Positions 15,403 through 23,704 of a stretch of 64,000 nucleotides of DNA are shown in pieces. Source of the stretch: an uncultured Muribaculaceae bacterium (lineage in GTDB: Bacteria; Bacteroidota; Bacteroidia; Bacteroidales; Muribaculaceae); NCBI GenBank assembly GCA_902494515.1, contig CABUTS010000007.1:1-64000 (forward strand), written 5' to 3'. Position 1 is the stretch's first letter, and every line of letters starts with the position of its first letter. The notes beneath the pieces are model-generated. The model was not told the origin of the DNA and ran no database searches. It saw nothing but the letters and a program-made list of their open reading frames with translations. A program made the translations under genes and the position numbers.

Positions 15403-17388
15403 ATGAAAACAATCAAATATCTGAGCGTAATCGCAGCCATGGGTCTCGCAGCCGTGTCGTGCGTCGACATGGACCTCGATCCCAAAGGCATCCTCGGCGA
15501 AAATACGCTGTTGAAGTCCGATGAAGGTATCAAGAAGTACCTGGCCCTGATTTATCAGGATGCTCCCATCGAGGACTTCAACTACGGCCAGAACGGCGAC
15601 CAGAAGGGTTATGCCGTGAACGCCCAAAACGGCTGGCACCCCGGCAACCAGTGGCAGCCGCAGAAATCCAGCCCAGCTTCCTGCGCTCAGGAAGCTGTAG
15701 GCCGCGCAACCTCCTACGGCGACGGCTGGGGCTATTGGCCTTACGACCGAATCCACGATATCAACAACTTCCTCGAGAAGCTCCCCGACTACGCTTCAAA
15801 CTATACCGAGCAGGCTCTCGTAGAATATGAGGCCGAGGCCAGATTCCTCCGCGCCCTCTACTACTTCGGCATGGTCAAGCGCTACGGCGGTGTGCCCATC
15901 GTGAAGACCGTTCTCGACCCGACCGCTCCCGTCGAAGAACTTCAGCAGCCCCGCGACACCGAATATGACTGCTGGAAGTTCATCTACGACGACCTGAAGT
16001 TCGCGATGGAAAACGGAACCACCGACAAGACTCCCGGACGTGCCAACCGCTACGCCGCCGCCGCGCTGATGTCGCGCGCCATGATCTACGCCGGTTCCAC
16101 CGCCAAATATGGCGGCTACATCATCACCTCGGGTGAGGCTACCTCCAACGGTCTGATGGGTATGCCCGTCTCGGCCGCCAACGAGTTCTACCAGTACGCC
16201 ATCGATGCCTGCGAGTCGCTCGCCGCCGCCGGTTTCACCCTCCACGACGGCGCCGACAAGGAAGCTGCCTTCGTCGAGACCTTCACCCAGATGTGCCCCG
16301 AAGAGGATATCTTCGTGAAGCAGTACACCGACCGCTCCGACGCTATCTGGGACACCTCGCTGTTCCACTGCTGGGACGTTATGGTGCTCCCCCTTGGCAA
16401 CGGACTGTCGTCGGCCGTAGGCTGCGCCATCCAGCCCACCTGGGAACTGATGTCGCTCTACGAACATCCCGCCATCATCGACGAGGATGGCAAGCCCGTC
16501 CGCTTCGACAACATGAACGACTTCTGGCAGAGCCCCGAAATGGAGCCCCGCGCCCGCGCTACATTCTTCTTCAGCGGCATGACCGAACCCCTCTCGGGTG
16601 AAGTCCTCGACCAGCAGGCCGGCGTCTATGTCTCCTATCCCGGTACTGCAGCCGACGGCTGCGCCGAGTCAGTGCGAAGCACCAGCGAATACACCGACGC
16701 ATGGCGTGTACGCGCCGAGCAGCCCAGCACCTACCGCGATGTCTCGGGTTACACCAACGTCAAGATCAACGGCCCCTACGGTATGGCCGACGGCCGCGGC
16801 GACGAAGGCTACGGCTACACCGGCGCTTTCATCCGCAAGTATGTCAGCACCACCGACAAGACCGGCCGTCAGGACCTCATGTACTGCAAGAGCCCATTCA
16901 AGGTGTTCCGTTACGGCGAAATCCTCTGCAACTGGGCCGAAGCTCTCTATGAACTCGGCGAGATGACCAGCAACACCGCCATGATGCAGGAAGCCATCGA
17001 CCACATCAACCAGCTCCGCCAGCGTGCAGGCGCAACCTCCTACACCTACAAGGCCAGCCCCATCGATGTCGGCACCGCAGTCTACGGCTTCAAGATCGAC
17101 GAAAACCTCCAGTTCATCCGCGACGAGCGCGCCCGCGAGCTCGCTTTCGAGAACCACCGCATCTTCGACATCCGCCGCTGGCGTGTCGCTGACCAGATGT
17201 TCATCGACGGCAAGTACAGCCATACACTCTCCTGCTACTACGTTCTCGACGAGGGCAAGTATATCTTCCTGAACGAGGTCGACGGTCAGGGCCGCAAAGT
17301 CAACTTCGACAAGCGCAACTATTACGAGCAGATTCCCGGCGGCGAAATCGCCAAGAACCCCAATCTGGTGCGCAACGACGGCTATTAA
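15403..17388 (+). CDS. SusD/RagB-family glycan-binding lipoprotein (PUL 1)
   Basis: The 661-aa protein has a short signal with lipobox AAVSC and the all-helical TPR-like SusD fold. Recognisable blocks are the N-terminal DLDPKGILGENTL region, the FLRALYYFGMVKRYGGVPIV segment and the family's C-terminal ending NPNLVRNDGY. SusD proteins cap the SusC barrel and hand over oligosaccharides at the cell surface. Its position directly after the SusC gene confirms the pairing. It is somewhat longer than many SusD proteins because of extra sequence around residues 330-470. Confidence 0.97.
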   Translation: MKTIKYLSVIAAMGLAAVSCVDMDLDPKGILGENTLLKSDEGIKKYLALIYQDAPIEDFNYGQNGDQKGYAVNAQNGWHPGNQWQPQKSSPASCAQEAVGRATSYGDGWGYWPYDRIHDINNFLEKLPDYASNYTEQALVEYEAEARFLRALYYFGMVKRYGGVPIVKTVLDPTAPVEELQQPRDTEYDCWKFIYDDLKFAMENGTTDKTPGRANRYAAAALMSRAMIYAGSTAKYGGYIITSGEATSNGLMGMPVSAANEFYQYAIDACESLAAAGFTLHDGADKEAAFVETFTQMCPEEDIFVKQYTDRSDAIWDTSLFHCWDVMVLPLGNGLSSAVGCAIQPTWELMSLYEHPAIIDEDGKPVRFDNMNDFWQSPEMEPRARATFFFSGMTEPLSGEVLDQQAGVYVSYPGTAADGCAESVRSTSEYTDAWRVRAEQPSTYRDVSGYTNVKINGPYGMADGRGDEGYGYTGAFIRKYVSTTDKTGRQDLMYCKSPFKVFRYGEILCNWAEALYELGEMTSNTAMMQEAIDHINQLRQRAGATSYTYKASPIDVGTAVYGFKIDENLQFIRDERARELAFENHRIFDIRRWRVADQMFIDGKYSHTLSCYYVLDEGKYIFLNEVDGQGRKVNFDKRNYYEQIPGGEIAKNPNLVRNDGY

Positions 17389-17414
17389 TTGAACACTGAA
17401 AAAAATCAATCACG

Positions 17415-18149
17415 ATGAAAAAGATTCTATATAGCCTTCTCATAGGCACCATGGCGATGATGTCCACCTCCTGCATGGAGGTCGACAACTTCGACGAGCC
17501 CGAGGCCCGCTATACCGGCAAACTCATCGACGTCACCACCGGTCAGCCGGTGCTGGCAAGCCAGGGCGAGAGCAAGATCCGTCTGTGGGAAATGAGCTAC
17601 AGCCTCAATCCCTCGCCCCAGGATATCCCTGTGAAGCAGGACGGCACCTTCAAGAACACCAAGCTGTTCAACGGCACCTACGATGTGCAGCCCCGCGGTC
17701 CCTGGTGGCCCGTCGAAAAGCACCGTGTGCCCATCGGTCCCAACACCGCCGAGGATATCATCGAGGTGACCCCCTATCTCCACATCATCGACTTCGAGAT
17801 GAACTACGACGAAGAGGCCAACGAGCTGATCGTGTCCTGCCGTCTGAGCGCCCCCATCACCGAGGGTCTGCCCAACATCCGCAGCGTGCGTCCCTTCCTC
17901 AGCCTCAACCAGTTCTGCGGTGCCAACAGCTGCATCGGCGAGTACCATAACAACGAGAACTACAAGAAGGACATGAACATGGCGTGGTCGAAGATTCCCA
18001 AGGCAGAGGACGGCAACTCCCTGCCCTACGAATTCCGTCTCCCCGTCAAGAAAGGCTACTTCTACTTCGTTCGTATGGGTGCATACGTCGACGATGAGTT
18101 CCACAACTACAACTATTCGGAAATCAAGACAATTGAAATCCCCGAGTAA
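17415..18149 (+). CDS. DUF3823-type lipoprotein
   Basis: A 244-aa lipoprotein (lipobox MSTSC, Cys20) lying 26 bp after SusD. The sequence TGKLIDVTTGQPVLASQGESKIRLWE (start of the mature protein) and the following beta-rich blocks match the layout of DUF3823 proteins, which commonly sit next to SusC/SusD genes. The family has a carboxypeptidase-regulatory-like N-terminal half. I infer an auxiliary surface glycan-binding role; no catalytic motif is seen. Confidence 0.75.
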   Translation: MKKILYSLLIGTMAMMSTSCMEVDNFDEPEARYTGKLIDVTTGQPVLASQGESKIRLWEMSYSLNPSPQDIPVKQDGTFKNTKLFNGTYDVQPRGPWWPVEKHRVPIGPNTAEDIIEVTPYLHIIDFEMNYDEEANELIVSCRLSAPITEGLPNIRSVRPFLSLNQFCGANSCIGEYHNNENYKKDMNMAWSKIPKAEDGNSLPYEFRLPVKKGYFYFVRMGAYVDDEFHNYNYSEIKTIEIPE

Positions 18150-18164
18150 TCTGTAAAATCCACG

Positions 18165-18231
18165 CAATTGCTACCACGGGTAACCGGGAAATCCGGACCA
18201 TCGAGTTTCCCGGTTGCCCCGAGGGCAATTG
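18165..18231 (+). promoter_or_regulatory. Large intercistronic hairpin
   Basis: An outer stem CAATTGC/GCAATTG and an inner stem AACCGGGAAA/TTTCCCGGTT nest around the same centre between the DUF3823 and GH71/99-like genes. AATCCAC occurs just outside both ends. No T tract follows, so RNA processing or stabilisation is more likely than termination. Confidence 0.6.
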
Positions 18232-18250
18232 AAAATCCACAGTTACCATC

Positions 18251-19822
18251 ATGAAATCCAAGTTTCAGTTAATATTCGGATGCCTGTTTGCTGCCGGAAT
18301 GGTTATGACAACCTCCTGCAGCGACGACGACCGGAACTATATTCCGCCAGCCCTCGACGAGATTGATGACCCCGACGATCCTGTAGGTGAGGTATATAAC
18401 GAAATCAGCTTCACCCCTCATGTCGACGGCGAACCCTACACCACCTACCGCGGCCTCGTGATGGCCGGTTACCAGGGGTGGTTCGGCTGCCCCGGCGACG
18501 GCTGCAAGCACAACGACGCTGCCAACACCCAGTGGTATCACTACCGCGAGAACGATATGTTCAAGCCCGGCGTGCTCCGCAACTCCATCGACCTCTGGCC
18601 CGACATGACCGAGTACACCAAGAAGTACGACACCGAGTTCAAATATCCCGACGGCACCACTGCCCAGGTTTACAGCGCCTACGACGAATCGTCGGTGCTC
18701 CTCCACTTCAAGTGGATGAAGGACTACGGCATCGACGGTGTGTTCATGCAGCGCTTCGTCGGCGAGGTCATCGACAACCCCGCCGGTGCCGACCACTTCA
18801 ACACGGTCCTTGGCCACGCCATGAAGGGTTCCGACCAGTATCAGCGCGCAATCGCCGTGATGTATGACCTCGGCGGCTACAACCCCGAACGCTACCAGAA
18901 AGTCCTCGACGACGCCCAGTGGATCTACACCACTTACGCCTCGCAGAAGAAGTTCTATCTCCACGAGAACGGCAAGCCCCTCATCGCCCTCTGGGGCGTG
19001 GGCTTCAACCCGGCCGAACGCAACTACTCCAACAGCGACATCCAAGCTCTGGTGAATGGCCTCAAGCAGATGGGTTACAGCATCATGCTCGGCGTCACCA
19101 CCTACTGGCGCGGCGGTGGCGGCGACACCTACACCCCCGACCTGCAGGGTCTCCACAACCTCATCAAGACCGCCGACGTCATCATGCCCTGGTATGTGGG
19201 CCGCTACAGCAGCTCCGACAGCTACCTGACCGGCGGCAACGAGGGCGGTTTCCCCCTGATGATCGAGCGCGACCTCGCATGGTGCCGCGACGCCAGCAAG
19301 GCGGAGGGTGTGAACGTGAACTTCGCTCCCCACTGCTTCCCCGGCGCTTCCGACCTGAATATGCACCCCTACTACGAGCGCGGAAGCCGTGAACGCGGCA
19401 ACTTCTTCTGGACCCAGATGTACAACGCCATCAACAAGGGTTGCGAGATGCTCTACATCGCCATGTTCGACGAAATCGACGAAGGTACCGCTATCTACAA
19501 GGTGATGAACAAGAGCAAAGCCCCGAGCAACGCCGCCGACGTGGACTACTACGTGGTTTACAACCCCACCAATGAACGCGTAAGCTACGTGAACATGCAG
19601 GGCGTACAGTGGACCACCAACAGCACAGTCTTCATGGCCAAGGAGGAGGTTAATCCCGCTCCCACTAACGGCTGGTGCCGTCTGCAGAGCCAGATGGACA
19701 TTACCTTCGAAGGTATCGACGACGACCTCCCGACGGACTACTATCTGTGGCTCACCGGCGAGGCCCGCAAGATGCTCAACGCCCAGATTCCGATGAGCGT
19801 AACCATCCCCGACCGCAAGTAA
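18251..19822 (+). CDS. GH71/GH99-like glycoside hydrolase (copy 2), lipoprotein
   Basis: This 523-aa copy carries a clear lipobox (MTTSC, Cys23) and a DDP-rich linker. The family blocks GLVMAGYQGWF (68-78), DGVFMQRF, VMYDLGG, NGKPLIALWGVGF, MLGVTTYWR and MLYIAMFDEIDEGTAI (400-415) follow. The candidate catalytic pair is Glu408/Glu411. It differs from the other two copies by roughly 60 inserted residues (about 420-485) right after the catalytic motif, before the shared YYLWLTGEARKML ending; these could reshape the active-site cleft. It is the first enzyme gene after the SusC/SusD/DUF3823 group and is probably surface-exposed, which fits an early endo-type step (inference). Confidence 0.8.
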   Translation: MKSKFQLIFGCLFAAGMVMTTSCSDDDRNYIPPALDEIDDPDDPVGEVYNEISFTPHVDGEPYTTYRGLVMAGYQGWFGCPGDGCKHNDAANTQWYHYRENDMFKPGVLRNSIDLWPDMTEYTKKYDTEFKYPDGTTAQVYSAYDESSVLLHFKWMKDYGIDGVFMQRFVGEVIDNPAGADHFNTVLGHAMKGSDQYQRAIAVMYDLGGYNPERYQKVLDDAQWIYTTYASQKKFYLHENGKPLIALWGVGFNPAERNYSNSDIQALVNGLKQMGYSIMLGVTTYWRGGGGDTYTPDLQGLHNLIKTADVIMPWYVGRYSSSDSYLTGGNEGGFPLMIERDLAWCRDASKAEGVNVNFAPHCFPGASDLNMHPYYERGSRERGNFFWTQMYNAINKGCEMLYIAMFDEIDEGTAIYKVMNKSKAPSNAADVDYYVVYNPTNERVSYVNMQGVQWTTNSTVFMAKEEVNPAPTNGWCRLQSQMDITFEGIDDDLPTDYYLWLTGEARKMLNAQIPMSVTIPDRK

Positions 19823-19872
19823 GCGATTGCTCAGGATTTTGAACCGACAATAGTTAACAATCCTCATTCCGT

Positions 19873-19904
19873 GCCGACCGTGGCTCTCACGGGCCGCGGT
19901 CGGC
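19873..19904 (+). promoter_or_regulatory. Intercistronic hairpin
   Basis: GCCGACCGTGGC and GCCGCGGTCGGC form a 12-bp stem with one G-T wobble pair between the GH71/99-like and GH43 genes. It lacks a T tract. Confidence 0.55.
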
Positions 19905-19932
19905 ATGAAATGAAAGTTTACCTGAAAAGATA

Positions 19933-20913
19933 ATGACAAAAGCTATCAGATATGCTGTTGCCGTTATGATCGGAGGCCTTGTCTGCAGCTGCGGCGGCAA
20001 CAAAGCCACTGAAGACACCGGCGAGGCTTTCGGCGAGATTGCAGCCAATCCGTTCATCACTCACATGTACACGGCCGACCCGTCGGCTCATGTATGGCAG
20101 GACGGCCGGCTTTATGTTTACGCCTCGCACGACATCGATCCCCCGCGTGGCTGCGACCTGATGGACCGCTATCACGTGTTTTCGACCGACGATATGGTTC
20201 ACTGGACCGACCACGGCGAGATTCTCAACTCGAGTCAGGTAGAGTGGGGACGTCCCGAGGGGGGCTTCATGTGGGCTCCGGACTGTGCCTTCAAGAACGG
20301 CAAGTATTACTTCTATTTCCCCCACCCGAGCGACACCGAATGGAACAACTCCTGGAAAATCGGCGTTGCCGTCAGCGACGAACCCGCAGCCAACTTCAAG
20401 GTCGTGGGCTACATCGAGGGGATGGAACCGATGATTGACCCCTGCGTTTTCGTCGATGACGACGGCCAGGCCTACATCTACAACGGTGGAGGCGGACGCT
20501 GCATGGGGGGCAAGCTCAAGGACAACATGGTGGAACTCGACGGCCCGATGAAGGAAATGACCGGCTTAGAGGACTTCCACGAAGCAACCTGGGTACACAA
20601 GTACAACGGTAAGTATTACCTCTCCTACTCCGACAATCACGACGACAACTGGAACGACGGCGTCAAGGGTGACAACCGCATGCGCTACGCTATCGGCGAC
20701 TCCCCGCTGGGTCCCTGGAAGTCGATGGGTATCTATATGAATCCCACTGACAGCTACACTAACCACGGTTCGATTGTGGAATTCAAAGGGCAGTGGTTTG
20801 CCTTCTACCACAACAGCAAGCTGTCGGGCGACGACTGGCTCCGCTCAATCTGCGCCGACAAACTCTACTACAACGACGACGGCACCATCAAGTTGGTCGC
20901 CACGACTTATTAA
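19933..20913 (+). CDS. GH43 family glycosidase, lipoprotein (paralogue of 658-1662)
   Basis: The 326-aa protein has a signal ending LVCSC (Cys20 likely lipidated) and a complete GH43 catalytic set: Asp49 in TADPSAHVW, Asp169 in PMIDPCVFVDDDG and Glu217 in DFHEATWVHKYNGKYYLSY. It is nearly collinear with the minus-strand GH43 at 658-1662, sharing long blocks such as ASHDxDPPRGCDLMD and WGRPEGGFMWAPDC. It follows GH71/99-like copy 2 by 110 bp, repeating the GH43 and GH71/99-like neighbour pattern. The likely activity is alpha-L-arabinofuranosidase or beta-xylosidase type. Confidence 0.9.
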   Translation: MTKAIRYAVAVMIGGLVCSCGGNKATEDTGEAFGEIAANPFITHMYTADPSAHVWQDGRLYVYASHDIDPPRGCDLMDRYHVFSTDDMVHWTDHGEILNSSQVEWGRPEGGFMWAPDCAFKNGKYYFYFPHPSDTEWNNSWKIGVAVSDEPAANFKVVGYIEGMEPMIDPCVFVDDDGQAYIYNGGGGRCMGGKLKDNMVELDGPMKEMTGLEDFHEATWVHKYNGKYYLSYSDNHDDNWNDGVKGDNRMRYAIGDSPLGPWKSMGIYMNPTDSYTNHGSIVEFKGQWFAFYHNSKLSGDDWLRSICADKLYYNDDGTIKLVATTY

Positions 20914-21056
20914 CTGATAATCACCGGGGAGGTCGACAATTGATGTCCTTTGGAGTAACTGATTTATATTCAGTGTGTTATATTGCTTAATTCTGAAATT
21001 AATCGGTTTTTACCCGGGAAATTAACCGGCTCCCCGGCAAACGGAACCCCCTACAC

Positions 21057-23654
21057 ATGACAGGAAAACTCGCTACATTTGCAGTTTCGATCTGCATCGC
21101 TGTTTCGGCAACATCTGCCCGCGGGCAGGTGTTGCCGTATCTTAATCCCGAGCTGACGGCCGAAGAGCGTGCCGAGGACCTGCTCGGTCGTCTGACGCTG
21201 GATGAAAAGATCTCCATGCTCACCAACGGCTCGCCGGCCATCGAACGTCTCGGGATTCCCGAGTACAACTGGTGGAACGAAGCGCTGCACGGCGTGGGCC
21301 GTGCCGGCACAGCGACCGTTTTCCCGCAGGCGATAGCGCTGGCCGCCACGTTCGACGACCAGGGTGTGCGGGAGAGTTTCGACATGGTCTCCGACGAGGC
21401 GCGCGTCAAGTATAACCGCTCGGTGCGCGACAACGACCGCGGGCAATACCGCGGCCTTACGTTCTGGACCCCCAACATCAACATTTTCCGCGACCCGCGC
21501 TGGGGCCGCGGCCAGGAAACCTACGGCGAGGATCCTTACCTCACCAGCCGGATGGGGCTCGCGGTAATTCGCGGCCTGCAGGGTGACCACGACGGCAAAT
21601 ACAACAAGCTGCACGCCTGCGCCAAGCATTACGCCGTGCACAGCGGTCCCGAATGGAACCGCCACACTTTCAACGCAACCGACCTGATGCCCGAGGAGCT
21701 GTGGGAAACCTATCTTCCCGCTTTCCAGACGGCGGTCATCGATGGAAAAGTCAAGGAGGTGATGTGTGCCTACAACCGCTTTGACGACGAGCCCTGCTGC
21801 TCGAACAAGAAACTTCTCAAGCGGATTCTCCGCGACCGGTGGGGATTCGACGGGGTAGTGGTGTCGGACTGCGGCGCCATCGGTGACTTCTTCTTACCTC
21901 ACGGACATAAAACCCATGCGACGGCTGCCGATGCTGCCGCCGACGCCATGCTCACCGGCAACGACCTCGAGTGCGGCAACAACGCCTTCCCGCATATCCG
22001 CGAGAGCCTGGAGAAAGGGCTGCTCACCGAGGCCGACCTCGACCGCTCGGTGCTCCGCCTGCTTCGGGCCCGTTTCAGCCTCGGCAATCTGTATGACGAC
22101 GAGCTGACCCCCTGGTGGAATCTTCCCGACTCACTGATCGCCTGCGACAGCCATCGCGCAAAGGCGCTGGAAATGGCCCGCAAGAGCATCGTGCTGCTCA
22201 CCAACAATAACAATACCCTCCCTCTCGCAAAGAACAGCCTCCGCCGCATCGCAGTTGTCGGTCCTAACGCCACCGACTCCCTGATGATGTGGGGCAACTA
22301 CAACGGCTATCCCAAATCGTCGGTTACAATTCTCGACGGTATCAAGAATAAATTCCCCGGCGCCGAAGTCGTTTACCTCAAAGGGTGCGACTACGTCTCG
22401 GACCAGGCCATGATCAGCGCCTTCGACAAGATGTCGTACAACGGCCGCAAGGGTATGAAGGGAACCTTCTGGCGCAACCGCGACATGAAGGGGAAACCCA
22501 TCCGCGACAAACAGTTCTCCGACCCCATCAACTACACCAACAACGGCGAGACCGCCTTTGCTCCCGACGTTCCGGTACTCGACTTCTCGGCCCGTTTCGA
22601 GGGTACGTTCGAGCCTGACAAGACCGGACCGGTAGCGTTCTGTGTGTCGGGCGACGACGGTTTCCGCCTGACCATCGACGGCAAGCCGGTAATCGACTTC
22701 TGGGAGGAGGGGCGCAAATCCGAAAAGCGCTATCTGCTGGATGCCGTCAAAGGTAAGAAATACGACATTGTGCTCGAATATTTCCAGGCTCATGGTGGCG
22801 CCGAGCTGAAGTTTGACCTCGGCCAGAGCACCGTTGTCGACTACGCCGACGTGGCATCGAAAGTCAAGGACTGCGACGTCATCCTGTTTGTCGGCGGCCT
22901 GACCCCGCACCTCGAGGGTGAGGAGATGCCCGTGAACCTCCCCGGCTTCCGCGGCGGCGACCGCACGTCCATCGAACTCCCTGCCGTTCAGGACAATATG
23001 CTCCATGCACTCAAGGCCACGGGCAAGCACGTAGTGTTCGTAATGTGCACCGGAAGTGCTGTTGCAATCCCCTGGGCAGCAGAGAATTGCGACGCTGTGC
23101 TCAATGTGTTCTATCCCGGCGAGGCCGGAGGCACCGCTGTTGCAGACGTCCTTGCGGGTGACTATAACCCTGCCGGCCGACTCCCCGTAACCTACTACGC
23201 TTCGACCGCCGACCTGCCCGACTTCGAGGATTACTCGATGGAGAACCGAACCTACCGTTTCTTCCGCGGCAAACCCCTCTTCCCCTTCGGTCACGGCCTG
23301 AGCTACACCACCTTCAGGTACGGTCAGCCCGTGTTGGTGCAGAACGGCGAGAATGTCAAGGTCACCGTGCCTGTCACCAACACCGGGAGCATCGACGGCG
23401 ACGAGGTCGTTCAGCTCTACGTCCGCATCCCCGGCCGCCGCGACGGCCTGAAAAAGGCCCTCAAAGCCTTCCGGCGTGTGCCTGTGAAAGCCGGCGAGAC
23501 CGTGAATGTGGTCGTCGACCTTCCGCGCAGCTCCTTCGAGTCCTACGACGTAGCTTCCGAAAGGATGAAAGTGCTTCCCGGCAAGTACACCATCCTCTGT
23601 GGCGGCAGCTCCGACGACTCCGCTCTCCGCAGCGTCGACTACACCGTCAGGTGA
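21057..23654 (+). CDS. GH3 family beta-glycosidase with PA14 insert
   Basis: The 865-aa protein has a signal peptide (about 1-23). The GH3 N-terminal barrel (about 35-300) contains LGIPEYNWWNEALHGVGRAG, KHYAVHSGPE and nucleophile Asp271 in GVVVSDCGAI. A GH3 C-terminal domain is interrupted by a PA14-like sugar-binding module (roughly 495-585; FEGTFEPDKTG, VSGDDGFRLTIDGKPVID). A fibronectin III-like tail (about 770-865) ends it. The YNWWNEALHG block is typical of GH3 beta-xylosidases, so beta-xylosidase is the first guess and beta-glucosidase the alternative. It acts in the periplasm on imported oligosaccharides. Confidence 0.9.
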   Translation: MTGKLATFAVSICIAVSATSARGQVLPYLNPELTAEERAEDLLGRLTLDEKISMLTNGSPAIERLGIPEYNWWNEALHGVGRAGTATVFPQAIALAATFDDQGVRESFDMVSDEARVKYNRSVRDNDRGQYRGLTFWTPNINIFRDPRWGRGQETYGEDPYLTSRMGLAVIRGLQGDHDGKYNKLHACAKHYAVHSGPEWNRHTFNATDLMPEELWETYLPAFQTAVIDGKVKEVMCAYNRFDDEPCCSNKKLLKRILRDRWGFDGVVVSDCGAIGDFFLPHGHKTHATAADAAADAMLTGNDLECGNNAFPHIRESLEKGLLTEADLDRSVLRLLRARFSLGNLYDDELTPWWNLPDSLIACDSHRAKALEMARKSIVLLTNNNNTLPLAKNSLRRIAVVGPNATDSLMMWGNYNGYPKSSVTILDGIKNKFPGAEVVYLKGCDYVSDQAMISAFDKMSYNGRKGMKGTFWRNRDMKGKPIRDKQFSDPINYTNNGETAFAPDVPVLDFSARFEGTFEPDKTGPVAFCVSGDDGFRLTIDGKPVIDFWEEGRKSEKRYLLDAVKGKKYDIVLEYFQAHGGAELKFDLGQSTVVDYADVASKVKDCDVILFVGGLTPHLEGEEMPVNLPGFRGGDRTSIELPAVQDNMLHALKATGKHVVFVMCTGSAVAIPWAAENCDAVLNVFYPGEAGGTAVADVLAGDYNPAGRLPVTYYASTADLPDFEDYSMENRTYRFFRGKPLFPFGHGLSYTTFRYGQPVLVQNGENVKVTVPVTNTGSIDGDEVVQLYVRIPGRRDGLKKALKAFRRVPVKAGETVNVVVDLPRSSFESYDVASERMKVLPGKYTILCGGSSDDSALRSVDYTVR

Positions 23655-23704
23655 CAACAAAACCCTTTTTTCTGATAGGAAACAATATCACATAAACCCA
23701 TCCC

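Noticed and set aside
13761..15533. 590-codon open frame antisense to the PUL 1 SusC gene
   Set aside because: It overlaps a clear SusC barrel, crosses into the SusD gene, and has no recognisable motif, so it is a codon-bias artefact.
20924..21037. Long-range inverted repeat CCGGGGAG/CTCCCCGG between the GH43 and GH3 genes
   Set aside because: Only 8 bp with a spacing of about 100 bases, which is easily expected by chance at this GC content.
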